Positions 21,867-29,887 of a stretch of 64,000 nucleotides of DNA are shown here, piece after piece. The position numbers were made by a program, and so were the translations under genes. This DNA is from Malaciobacter marinus. GTDB taxonomy: Bacteria > Campylobacterota > Campylobacteria > Campylobacterales > Arcobacteraceae. The stretch covers positions 2,852,001-2,916,000 of the forward strand of contig NZ_CP032101.1 in NCBI RefSeq assembly GCF_003544855.1, given 5' to 3'. The notes beneath the pieces were generated by a model. That model searched no databases. It was not told the DNA's origin and saw nothing but the letters and a program-made list of their open reading frames with translations. Numbering within the stretch: the stretch's first letter is position 1; each line of letters opens with the position of its first letter.

Positions 21867-22457
21867 ATGAAATCATTTTTTATAGCAATTGGAGTAATTT
21901 TATTAGCTATTTTTATAATAATTGCAACAAATGTTAACAATATTCCAAAACTAGATGAGAATGTAAAAGCATCTTGGTCTCAAGTACAAAATCAATATAA
22001 AAGAAGAGCTGATTTAATCCCAAACTTAGTATCAACAGTAAAAGCTTATGCAAGCCATGAAAAATCAACTTTACAAGAAGTTACAAAAGCAAGATCAAAT
22101 GTGGGAAAACTTAATATTTCTGAAGATATGCTATCAAATCCACAACTATTTGAACAGTTTCAAAAAGTACAAAGTAGTCTAAGTTCAGCTCTTTCAAGAT
22201 TAATGTTAGTAGTAGAAAAGTATCCTAATTTAAAAGCAAATAAAAACTTTTTAGCTCTTCAATCACAACTTGAGGGAACAGAAAATAGAATTTCTGTTGC
22301 AAGAAGAGATTATATACAAACAGTAAAAGAGTACAATACAGAACTTAGAACTTATCCAGGTAAGTTTGTTGCTGCAATTTTATATCCAGAAGCAAAGATA
22401 AAACAAACATTCACAGCAACACCAAATGAACAAGAAGTACCAAAAGTAGAATTTTAA
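21867..22457 (+). CDS. lemA: LemA-family protein
   Basis: 196 residues with a single N-terminal membrane helix (about 4-22) and a long helical domain. The conserved start WSQVQNQYKRRADLIPNLV and the later LEGTENRISVARRDY are LemA signatures. Typically found, as here, directly upstream of TPM-domain proteins. The role in the envelope is unknown. The stop is immediately followed by the next start, so the three genes are coupled. Confidence 0.9.
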   Translation: MKSFFIAIGVILLAIFIIIATNVNNIPKLDENVKASWSQVQNQYKRRADLIPNLVSTVKAYASHEKSTLQEVTKARSNVGKLNISEDMLSNPQLFEQFQKVQSSLSSALSRLMLVVEKYPNLKANKNFLALQSQLEGTENRISVARRDYIQTVKEYNTELRTYPGKFVAAILYPEAKIKQTFTATPNEQEVPKVEF

Positions 22458-23330
22458 ATGAAGAACTTTATTTATTGTTTTATCTTAGCATTTTTTATTT
22501 TTACTAGTAATTTATTAGCACAAGCTAATTTTCCCTCTCTTACAGGAAGAGTAGTTGATAATGCAAAAATATTAACTACTTCACAAATAAAAAATTTAAC
22601 TACTATATTAAAAAAGCATGAAGAGCAAACATCAAATCAAATAGTTATTTTAACTTTAAAAAATCTTGATGGTTATGAAATTGCAGATTATGGTTACCAA
22701 CTTGCTAGATATTGGGAACTTGGTCAAAAAGATAAAAACAATGGTGTTTTACTACTTGTTTCTTTAGATGATAGAAAATTAAGAATTGAAGTTGGATATG
22801 GTCTGGAGGGCGTATTAACTGATAAAATTTCCCATGAAATAATAGAGTATACTATTAAACCAGAATTTAAAAAAGGTGAATATTATCAAGGAATTTCAAA
22901 AGGTGCAACAGCTATTATAAAAAGTATAAAAGGTGAATATAAAAAAAATAGTTTACCTCAAACTTATAAAGATGAATCTTTTATCTCACTTATGCCTTTT
23001 GAGTTTTTAGGATTTATTACTCTATTTATTTTTGTTTTCTTACCAAGAATAATAAGATTAATAGGGTTTTCTTTATTATTTGGTTTTTTAAGTGGTATTT
23101 TTGCACTACTTATAACAAGTAGTGGTATTGTATTTTTTATAGTTTTTCTAATTGTATCTATTACATTATTTATAAAATTTAAAAATGCTTCTTTTTCAAA
23201 TAGCTCTTCTTATAGTAGCTTCAATAGTGGATCAAGTTTTAGCAGTTCTTCAAGTTTTAGTAGTTCTTCAAGTAGCTTTAGTGGCGGTGGAGGTAGTTTT
23301 GGTGGCGGTGGAGCCAGTGGGAGTTGGTAA
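22458..23330 (+). CDS. TPM-domain (YgcG-like) membrane protein
   Basis: 290 residues. It has a signal peptide (about 1-21) and a TPM domain at 25-150 with LTGRVVDNAKILT and the acidic DNGVLLLVSLDDRKLRIEVGYG-type core. Two or three membrane helices follow (about 175-235), then a low-complexity Ser/Gly tail ending in GGGG repeats. TPM domains act in envelope protein maintenance; the exact role is unknown. It overlaps the next gene by one base (TAATG). Confidence 0.85.
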   Translation: MKNFIYCFILAFFIFTSNLLAQANFPSLTGRVVDNAKILTTSQIKNLTTILKKHEEQTSNQIVILTLKNLDGYEIADYGYQLARYWELGQKDKNNGVLLLVSLDDRKLRIEVGYGLEGVLTDKISHEIIEYTIKPEFKKGEYYQGISKGATAIIKSIKGEYKKNSLPQTYKDESFISLMPFEFLGFITLFIFVFLPRIIRLIGFSLLFGFLSGIFALLITSSGIVFFIVFLIVSITLFIKFKNASFSNSSSYSSFNSGSSFSSSSSFSSSSSSFSGGGGSFGGGGASGSW

Positions 23331-23941
23331 TGTATTTAAATGAAAATGAAAAGAAGTTAATTTCTCAAGAGATTGAGAATCTAGAAAAGAAAAGTTCAGT
23401 AGAATTAGTCGCAGTTATTACTAAAAACTCATCAATGTATAAATATGAAAAAGTATTAACAGCTTTAGCAATTACAACAATAGTTTCAATTATTGCACTG
23501 TTTTTTAGCATAAGCACTATTATCTTTTTTCAATTGCAACTTGTAGTTTTTACTCTTATTTATAGTCTATTTTATTATTTTGAAGATTTAATTTTATATT
23601 TTATTCCAAAAAAATATAAACATCAAAAAGCTTCATATAAAGCAAATAAAGAGTTTCAAAATCTTGGGATAAGAAACACAAAAACAAAACAAGGTATAAT
23701 GTTTTTTGTATCAATAGATGAAAAATATGTTGAAATAATAACAGATAAACAAATAAAAGAAAAAATAGATAATAAGTATTGGGAAGATATTATAAATGAT
23801 TTTATAAAAGATGTTAAAAACAATGAACTATCAAAAGGCTATCTAAAAGCAATTAATTCATGCTCTAAAACTCTAATAAATAAATTTCCAATTCAAGATA
23901 ATGATATAAATGAACTTAGCAATGAGGTAAGAGAATTATGA
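23330..23941 (+). CDS. Second TPM-domain membrane protein
   Basis: 203 residues from the ATG that overlaps the previous stop. It contains LNENEKKLISQEIENLEKKS and ELVAVIT at the N-terminus, two membrane helices at about 43-85, and a C-terminal TPM-like half with KQGIMFFVSIDEKYVEIITD. Together with LemA and the first TPM protein it forms a three-gene unit. The stop overlaps the gph start by 4 bases. Confidence 0.78.
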   Translation: MYLNENEKKLISQEIENLEKKSSVELVAVITKNSSMYKYEKVLTALAITTIVSIIALFFSISTIIFFQLQLVVFTLIYSLFYYFEDLILYFIPKKYKHQKASYKANKEFQNLGIRNTKTKQGIMFFVSIDEKYVEIITDKQIKEKIDNKYWEDIINDFIKDVKNNELSKGYLKAINSCSKTLINKFPIQDNDINELSNEVREL

Positions 23942-24588
23942 AAAATAATAAAGCAATTATATTTGATTTAGATGGAACACTTATTGATTCTGTATTAGAT
24001 ATTGCATTATGTATGAACGAAGTGTTAAAAGAGTTAAATCTTAAAAGTTATGAAATAGAGGAATACAATTACTTTTTAGGTGGAGGGATTGATGTATTAG
24101 TAAATAATGTCTTAAAAAATCCATCAGAAGAGTTAAGACAAACAGTTAGCGAAAAATTTCAAGCAGTTTATGAAACTACTTTGCACTCTAATACAAAGGC
24201 TTATGAAGGAGTTTGTGAATTACTACAAGAGCTTCAAAATCAAAATTTCAACATAGGGGTTTTATCAAATAAACCTCATAAATTTACTCAAGGTTATGTT
24301 GAAAAAATATTTAAAGAATTCAATCTAAAAGAAGTTCATGGACAAAAAGGACATATTCCTAAAAAACCCGATCCAACTGCTGCTATAAATATAGCAAAAA
24401 GTTTTAACGTACCCTGCCAAGACACTTATTTTGTAGGAGATACAAAAGTAGATATGCAAACTGCAAACAATGCAAATATGATAAGTATTGGTGTACTTTG
24501 GGGATTTAGAGATGAGGAAGAACTAAGACAATATGGTGCTAAATATATTGTAAAAGAGCCTTTAGATATTTTAAGTATTATCAAATAA
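23938..24588 (+). CDS. gph: HAD-family phosphoglycolate phosphatase-like protein
   Basis: 216 residues. The HAD motifs are complete: FDLDGTLIDS (nucleophile D10, D12), VLSNKPH as motif II, KPDP as motif III and GDTKVDMQTA as motif IV. Cap type and length fit Gph, which removes 2-phosphoglycolate formed in DNA repair. Other small phosphorylated substrates are possible. It overlaps the upstream TPM gene by 4 bases. Confidence 0.82.
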   Translation: MKNNKAIIFDLDGTLIDSVLDIALCMNEVLKELNLKSYEIEEYNYFLGGGIDVLVNNVLKNPSEELRQTVSEKFQAVYETTLHSNTKAYEGVCELLQELQNQNFNIGVLSNKPHKFTQGYVEKIFKEFNLKEVHGQKGHIPKKPDPTAAINIAKSFNVPCQDTYFVGDTKVDMQTANNANMISIGVLWGFRDEEELRQYGAKYIVKEPLDILSIIK

Positions 24589-24608
24589 AACTATTTGATA
24601 ATACTTAA
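24571..24608 (+). terminator. Perfect 17-bp hairpin spanning the gph stop
   Basis: TTAAGTATTATCAAATA and TATTTGATAATACTTAA pair without mismatch around an AAAC loop. The left arm carries the last codons and stop of gph. No T-run follows. It probably separates gph from the MarR-efflux unit. Confidence 0.6.
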
Positions 24609-24634
24609 CAAAAAACTTTAAACTCTTTAAAAGG

Positions 24635-24661
24635 TTGCATATGCAATAGTTGCAAATGCAA
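24635..24661. promoter_or_regulatory. Tandem palindromic operator of the MarR-type regulator
   Basis: TTGCATATGCAA (24635-24646, a perfect palindrome) and TTGCAAATGCAA (24650-24661, one mismatch) lie 15 bases apart, ending 15 bases before the regulator's ATG. MarR proteins bind such short palindromes in their own promoters. Binding by this regulator is inferred from position. Confidence 0.65.
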
Positions 24662-24676
24662 CATAAGGAGTTAAAA

Positions 24677-25111
24677 ATGCATGATAAACTTGAAAACTCA
24701 CTTGGCTTTAAAATAAGTCAAACAGCAAATAGACTAAATTATCAATTTGTTCAATTACTATCACAATATGAGATTGCTCCAGAACAAAGAGCAACACTTG
24801 AAATAATAAGCAAGGATAATGAAGTTAGTCAAACAAAAATTGCATCAATATTAGGAAAAAATAAAACTACAATTTGCAGATCATTAAACTCACTAGAAAA
24901 AAAAGGTTTAATAATAAGAGATTGTCAAATAAAAGATAAAAGAGTAAATATAATTAAACTTACACAAAAAGGCAAAGATGTACTTCAAGCAAGTCAAACC
25001 TGTGTATCTGAGTTTAGAAAAAGAATAAACTCTAATTTAGAAGAAAAAGAAATAAACAAATTATTTGAGCTTTTAAATAAAGTATCAAATACTATCAAGG
25101 AGGATTTTTGA
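24677..25111 (+). CDS. MarR-family transcriptional regulator
   Basis: 144 residues from the ATG at 24677, which has AAGGAG in front. A longer frame from 24650 would run through the operator and is rejected. The winged helix includes VSQTKIASILGKNKTTICRSL as the recognition helix and KGLIIRDCQIKDKRVN as the wing. The two cysteines C92 and C115 (approximate) might sense oxidants, which is speculative. It overlaps the efflux gene and presumably represses this two-gene unit. Confidence 0.85.
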   Translation: MHDKLENSLGFKISQTANRLNYQFVQLLSQYEIAPEQRATLEIISKDNEVSQTKIASILGKNKTTICRSLNSLEKKGLIIRDCQIKDKRVNIIKLTQKGKDVLQASQTCVSEFRKRINSNLEEKEINKLFELLNKVSNTIKEDF

Positions 25112-26265
25112 GAAAATCAATAGGTCATATATATTTAATTATTTTATTAGCCGTTTTATCTTCAGTTGCACCTATTGCAATAGATACATACATACCATCA
25201 ATACCAACAATAGCAACTGACTTTAACGTAAGTATAGAAAAAATAGAATTAACATTATCAATATTTTTAATAGGTTTTTCAATTGGTCAAGTTTTTGGAG
25301 GAACTTTTTCAGATAGAATAGGAAGAAGAAAATCTTCAATTATAGGCCTTATAGGATTTAGTTTTTTTAGTTTTTTAATAATTTTAAGTTCATCAGTATA
25401 CGAATTATGGATATTTAGATTTTTTGAAGCATTTTTTGGCGGTTTTGTAGTTGTAAATGCAAATGCTGTTGTAAGAGACTTATTCCATGGTAAAGAAGCT
25501 GCTAAGATATTTTCATTAATTGGAACAGTAAGAAGTATTGCTCCCCTTGCAGCTCCTGCAATTGGCTCATTTATCATACATTTTTATTCATGGAAAGCAG
25601 TATTTGTATTTTTATGTGTATACTCTCTTTTAGTTGCTTTATGGGTTTATAAAGATTTAAATGAAACTTTTACTTATACTAATCAAAAAGTAATCGAATC
25701 ATACAAAGCTGTTCTAAAAAATAAAATGGCAATGAAAGCTATGCTTACTTTAGCAATTTGTTTTTCAGGTTTTTTTATTTTAGTTGCAAAATCTTCATTT
25801 ATATATATTGAATACTTTAATATCTCAACTGATTATTTTCCATTTTTCTTTGGAATTAACTTTTTGGTATTAATGGCAATGATTAGAGTAAATGTTATGC
25901 TGTTAAAAAACTTTACACAATTAGATTTGATTAAATATACAATAATTATTCAAATAGTCGCTGGAATATTATTGATGATTTTTGCCCAAGGAATATCAAT
26001 TGTTACTACAGTTATCTTAATTGCTATATACATGAGTATGATGGCATTTATTTTTGGTAATTCAACAGCCCTTGCAATGGAGCATTTTTCCAAAAATGCA
26101 GGAGTTGCATCATCTGTTATTGGAGTATTGCAGTTTGGATTAGGAGCATTGATTTCTTCAATTGCTTTGATGTTTCACACTCAAACATTAATGCCAATTG
26201 GAGCTAGTATCGCAACTATTTCATTAGTTGCTTATTTAATTATTAGTACATATAAAGTTAAGTAA
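25108..26265 (+). CDS. bcr: Bcr/CflA-family multidrug efflux transporter
   Basis: A 385-residue MFS protein with 12 predicted helices. IDTYIPSIPTIATDF after helix 1 is the typical drug:H+ antiporter (DHA1, Bcr/CflA) segment, and GGTFSDRIGRRKS is the loop 2-3 motif A. It starts with TTG, overlapping the TGA of the MarR gene, with AAGGAGG just upstream. The neighbouring regulator suggests drug-induced expression. The substrates are unknown. Confidence 0.85.
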   Translation: MRKSIGHIYLIILLAVLSSVAPIAIDTYIPSIPTIATDFNVSIEKIELTLSIFLIGFSIGQVFGGTFSDRIGRRKSSIIGLIGFSFFSFLIILSSSVYELWIFRFFEAFFGGFVVVNANAVVRDLFHGKEAAKIFSLIGTVRSIAPLAAPAIGSFIIHFYSWKAVFVFLCVYSLLVALWVYKDLNETFTYTNQKVIESYKAVLKNKMAMKAMLTLAICFSGFFILVAKSSFIYIEYFNISTDYFPFFFGINFLVLMAMIRVNVMLLKNFTQLDLIKYTIIIQIVAGILLMIFAQGISIVTTVILIAIYMSMMAFIFGNSTALAMEHFSKNAGVASSVIGVLQFGLGALISSIALMFHTQTLMPIGASIATISLVAYLIISTYKVK

Positions 26266-26287
26266 AGAGTTTATTCTCTTTACTTAA
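26258..26287. terminator. Hairpin between convergent genes
   Basis: TTAAGTAAAGAG and CTCTTTACTTAA form a perfect 12-bp stem with a 6-base loop. The left arm includes the stop of the efflux gene, and the right arm ends 4 bases before the end of the convergent gene. Confidence 0.6.
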
Positions 26288-26290
26288 AAC

Positions 26291-26689
26291 TTATTCTACT
26301 CCTATTTGAAAAAACTTCTCATCTACTTTTTCATATTTAGCAATAGAGCAAGTAATTTTTAATGCATTATTATAATCTTTGAATTCTTGTATAAAAAAGT
26401 CTTGTAATTTTTTCGCATCTGCACTTCTAAATATAAAGTAGCCAAGAATATTAGTTCCTCTAGAACCTGCTTTTTCAATACCAAAACTATCAAACTTCCA
26501 GTCAATACCTTTTGCAAAGAAGAATACCTCTTCAATTCTTCTAATAAGCTCTTCTCTTACGCTACTATTATACTCTTTTAAGTGTACATAAAAAGCTACA
26601 TTTGTATTAAATTGTTGTTGTACTAATTTTTTTTCACTTTTGGTTATAGGTTCACTTGAAATTTCAAAGTTCTCTTTTTCTATATTCAT
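26291..26689 (-). CDS. Hypothetical soluble protein
   Basis: 132 residues, no signal peptide or membrane helix. Mixed alpha/beta pattern with a charged N-terminus (about 1-25) and a core containing VAFYVHLKEYNSSVREELIRR and GTNILGYFIFRS. I do not recognise a family. CTCCCTTAA-type complement before the ATG gives a plausible ribosome binding site. Monocistronic, between the efflux gene and dksA. Confidence 0.6.
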   Translation of the reverse strand: MNIEKENFEISSEPITKSEKKLVQQQFNTNVAFYVHLKEYNSSVREELIRRIEEVFFFAKGIDWKFDSFGIEKAGSRGTNILGYFIFRSADAKKLQDFFIQEFKDYNNALKITCSIAKYEKVDEKFFQIGVE

Positions 26690-26783
26690 TATTTCTCCCT
26701 TAAGCTACAAGTAATCTTATAATTATATACAAGAAATATAATTAAAAGCTTTATATATTAATAGTAAAATTAACTTTTACAAA

Positions 26784-27152
26784 TTAATTTTCATTATCTA
26801 TATAACTTCTACAATCAATACAATATCTTGCATGGGGCTTAACTCTTAATCTTTTTATTGTAATCTCACTATCACACATATCACAAAGACCTGTATACTC
26901 GCCTTTTTCTATTTTCTTCAATGATTTGTTAATTAATTCTAACTCTTTTAGTTGTTGTTGTTTTATATGAATATCTGTTGAGTAATCTCTACTAGCTGCT
27001 GCAAAGTCTGCATCATCATTTAAATCCATAGTATTTAATGTCTCATGTTCTGTATCCATAGTTCTTAATGTTTTTTCTATTTTTTCTTTATTTTGAACTA
27101 ATAAAACTTTTATCTCTTCAACTTGTTTTTGATTTAAAACTCTTCCTGCCAT
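26784..27152 (-). CDS. dksA: DksA/TraR-family zinc-finger regulator
   Basis: 122 residues. A coiled-coil tip holds NDDADFAAASRD at about 45-56, corresponding to the acidic DxxDxA tip. The zinc finger has C90, C93, C111 and C114. DksA-type proteins enter the RNA polymerase secondary channel and, with ppGpp, adjust rRNA and amino-acid promoters. The short length is usual for this phylum. Monocistronic. Confidence 0.88.
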   Translation of the reverse strand: MAGRVLNQKQVEEIKVLLVQNKEKIEKTLRTMDTEHETLNTMDLNDDADFAAASRDYSTDIHIKQQQLKELELINKSLKKIEKGEYTGLCDMCDSEITIKRLRVKPHARYCIDCRSYIDNEN

Positions 27153-27325
27153 AACACATCCTAAAAATTTTCGCGAATTATACTTAAATGCAACTGTGTT
27201 GCAGATAAATTTAAGGATATTTTTAGTTAAAATTTATTTTTAAACACTAATAATATAATTTAAACTTATATTATTACTCTATTATAATAAAGTTATTTTT
27301 ATAATTATAATCTAACTGTAAGTTA

Positions 27326-27930
27326 TTATTGGGAACTATTTTCAATATAATAAACTGTTTGTTTAACCTCATCATCCATTTTCTTATAATCAAAATTTGG
27401 TTCTTGTTTAGCCATTTGTTTGTATAAACTCTTCCACCATATTGTTTAGATTGTTTAATTACATCAAAAACTCTATAAGTTTTATCGTTTCCAACAAATG
27501 CTTGATATGCAATATTTCCATAATTTGAAGCAGGATTATAATCAATTAAATAGCTTTCAAAAAATGCTGCAACAATCCTAAAATCTATTCCCAGATTTTT
27601 AATAAGATAACTAGCTACAAGCTATCTGTTTCTATTACTTAACCAAGCTGTTGATTTTAACTCCACGATACTTGCATCTATTATATCAATACAAGTATTT
27701 GCATTAATAAAATTATTTATTAAACTTTTAGTTGTTTTAAAATTATAATCTTTATCTTGCAAAGCTTTTTTTAAAAATAGTGCATTTTTTGAATAATACA
27801 TAACTAAATGAAAAAAATCTCTCCACAATAATTCAAAATATATCCAATATGAAGATTCACTTTCAAAACTTCTTTGTTCTTCTTGCTTTAATTCATGATA
27901 AATAGTTCTTGCACTAATTGCTACTTTCAT
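27326..27930 (-). pseudogene. Photolyase/cryptochrome remnant
   Basis: The frame from 27930 encodes only the C-terminal (FAD-binding) half of a CryDASH-like photolyase. It includes ISARTIYHELKQ, YWIYFELLWRDFFH and AWLSNRNR, where it meets a stop codon. The following sequence continues in the same frame with the expected QLVASYLIKNLGIDFRIVAA and DYNPASNYGNIAYQAF. A further frameshift is needed near 27430 to reach the usual tail YKQMAKQEPNFDYKKMDDEV. The N-terminal antenna domain (about 200 residues) is absent. Truncation, stop and frameshift together show a decayed gene. Confidence 0.85.
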
Positions 27931-27988
27931 AACAATAATATATTTAAGAGTTTAGTTTTTTAATATAGTTTTTTTGTAAGATAAAATA

Positions 27989-29218
27989 CTAAAGTTTTAC
28001 AAGTGATTTTCCAGCTAAGTATCCACTAGCCCAAGCAAAATGAAGGTTATAACCTCCTCTATTTCCAACTATATCTAAAACTTCTCCTGCAAAATATAGA
28101 TTTTTACAAAGCTTACTCTCATATGTTTTATTATCAATCTCATCAGTTCTTACTCCTCCACCACTTGCTTCTGCATGTTTAAAACCTTGAGTATCTTCTA
28201 TTTTAAATCTTAAGTTCGTTAAACTATTAACTATTGCTCTTATTTGTTTTGCATTTATATCTTTAGCTTTTAACTCTTTATCAATATTATTTAGTTCAAG
28301 TAATACTAATGCTAATTTTCTTGATACAATACCACTTAAAGCTATATATGCATCACTATGTTTTAATGTTTTAAATAGATTTTCTAAAGTTCCTAATAAC
28401 TCATTTTTTGTAAGATTTGGAAAAAAATTAATAGAAATAGCAACATCTTGATATAAACTCAAAGCATAGACTGCATATTGAGATATATCTAAAATAGCAA
28501 ATCCTGATACTCCATATTTAGTAAAAAGAACATCTCCTGTAATCTCTTTTTCTTTTTGTTTATCTATATATAAAGATACAGTTGATTCTTTTTTTACTCC
28601 TTGTAGTTTACTTTTAAATTCAAAATTAGTATGCAAACCAACTAGTGATGGATATGTAGGATTAAAACTATGTTTAAAATTTGTAGCAATTGATATACCA
28701 TCTTCTGTTGAGTTTAGCTGTGGTGCTGCTTGTAAACCACTACTTATAAGAACTTTATCATAGTTATTAAACTCTTTATTAAGTGATTGTAAAATAAACT
28801 TTTCATTGTTCTTTTTAATATCTACTATTTTTGTTTCTAATATTTGATTTATTCCTAAATTTATTAGTTCATTTTCAAGTAAGTTAACAACAGATTTAGC
28901 TTCATTTGATAAAGGATAAACTTTACAACTACTTTTTATGTCTAAAATCAAACCTATACTTTTACAAAAATTTTCAAAGGCTTTAAAGTCAAACTCTTTT
29001 AATGCTTGATTTATAAAACTTGGATTCTCTCCTATATAATTATCTTGTGTAATAGAAGTATTTGAAATATTACATCTTCCATTTCCAGAAGCAAGTATTT
29101 TTTTTCCAATTCCTTTATTTATATCAAATATATCAATATCTATTTTTCTATTTAATCTTTTTGCAGTAATTGCAGCTATAACTCCAGCTGCACCACCACC
29201 AATAATTGCTATTTTCAA
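27989..29218 (-). CDS. BaiN/HI0933-family FAD-dependent oxidoreductase
   Basis: 409 residues. The Rossmann dinucleotide motif IIGGGAAGVIAA lies at 4-15. Family marks SGNGRCNISN near 45-54 and a C-terminal AGEVLDIVGNRGGYNLHFAWASG are present. This is the HI0933/YhiN group, annotated from BaiN as NAD(P)/FAD oxidoreductases. The physiological substrate is unknown. It follows a cupin gene by one base. Confidence 0.85.
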   Translation of the reverse strand: MKIAIIGGGAAGVIAAITAKRLNRKIDIDIFDINKGIGKKILASGNGRCNISNTSITQDNYIGENPSFINQALKEFDFKAFENFCKSIGLILDIKSSCKVYPLSNEAKSVVNLLENELINLGINQILETKIVDIKKNNEKFILQSLNKEFNNYDKVLISSGLQAAPQLNSTEDGISIATNFKHSFNPTYPSLVGLHTNFEFKSKLQGVKKESTVSLYIDKQKEKEITGDVLFTKYGVSGFAILDISQYAVYALSLYQDVAISINFFPNLTKNELLGTLENLFKTLKHSDAYIALSGIVSRKLALVLLELNNIDKELKAKDINAKQIRAIVNSLTNLRFKIEDTQGFKHAEASGGGVRTDEIDNKTYESKLCKNLYFAGEVLDIVGNRGGYNLHFAWASGYLAGKSLVKL

Positions 29219-29219
29219 A

Positions 29220-29540
29220 TCAATCCTTGTAATAAATTGCTAGCCAAATCGTTGGCTTTTCTTCGCAAGTATATTTTACCCTATGTTTTTTATAAGACTT
29301 TATATTTATAAAATCACCTTTATTTAACTCTATTTGTTCATCTTCAAACTCTATTATTGCATATCCATCTAAAAGTAATACAAACTCATTTTCTTCTTGT
29401 TCGTACCAAAAATCTTTAGCACTTGTTTGTCCATTTGATACAATTTTTTCAATTTTTATATTTTTATTTTCAAATAAAGAGATAAACTGTTCTGCTTTTT
29501 TATCAATTTTTATATTTTCAAATAAATTTTCTATTTGCAT
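29220..29540 (-). CDS. Small cupin-domain protein
   Basis: 106 residues forming a single conserved beta-barrel: FVLLLDGYAIIEFEDEQIELNKGD followed by NIKSYKKHRVKYT. Only one of the usual metal-binding histidines (H in KKHRV) is evident, so the metal site may be reduced. It is the promoter-proximal gene of a two-gene unit with the FAD oxidoreductase. The function is unknown. Confidence 0.75.
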   Translation of the reverse strand: MQIENLFENIKIDKKAEQFISLFENKNIKIEKIVSNGQTSAKDFWYEQEENEFVLLLDGYAIIEFEDEQIELNKGDFINIKSYKKHRVKYTCEEKPTIWLAIYYKD

Positions 29541-29766
29541 TTTTATCCTTTATTGTTATAAGATTATAACAAATTAAACTAAATTTTCCACATATTTAAT
29601 CCATACTAATTTAATCAACTTTATTATTTTGACTTTTTTTAAAAATTTATTACATACTATTTTTCATATCATATTCATCTTTATTTATTTTATGTTACTC
29701 TTTTAAACATACTATTTTTTGGCATCTAGAATAAGTTTATAAAAGTTCATTAAATAAACCTGACTA

Positions 29767-29826
29767 AAATAATTGGCAATATTTACAAGGCTCTAAGAGA
29801 AGCTTTTAGCTTAAACCCAATTATTT
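29767..29826 (+). promoter_or_regulatory. Long inverted repeat upstream of metY
   Basis: AAATAATTGG (29767-29776) and CCAATTATTT (29817-29826) are perfect inverted copies around 40 bases that hold a further weak stem (AAGGCT/AGCTT). The right arm ends 3 bases before the metY -35 box. It could be a two-site operator or the looped site of a regulator. The rest of the 29541-29887 gap shows only the metY promoter and A/T-rich sequence. Confidence 0.5.
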
Positions 29827-29829
29827 AAC

Positions 29830-29858
29830 TTGACATTAGAAATAAAATAGTATAGAAT
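29830..29858 (+). promoter_or_regulatory. Promoter of the sulfur assimilation operon
   Basis: TTGACA (29830-29835) and TAGAAT (29853-29858) lie 17 bases apart, 29 bases before the metY start, with AAAAAGGGA as the ribosome binding site. Confidence 0.75.
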
Positions 29859-29887
29859 TTCAACATAAAAATCAAAAAGGGAAGAAA

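Noticed and set aside
22458-23330. Ser/Gly repeats at the C-terminus as a possible adhesin or phase-variable repeat.
   Set aside because: Such low-complexity tails are normal for TPM/YgcG proteins, and the DNA repeats are imperfect.
24635-24661. CRISPR or other repeat array from the repeated 12-mers.
   Set aside because: Only two copies with a 3-base spacer in front of a regulator gene; an operator explains them. No CRISPR array was seen anywhere in the window.
24650-24676. Longer N-terminus for the MarR gene.
   Set aside because: It would start with TTG inside the palindromic operator; the ATG at 24677 has a strong AAGGAG.
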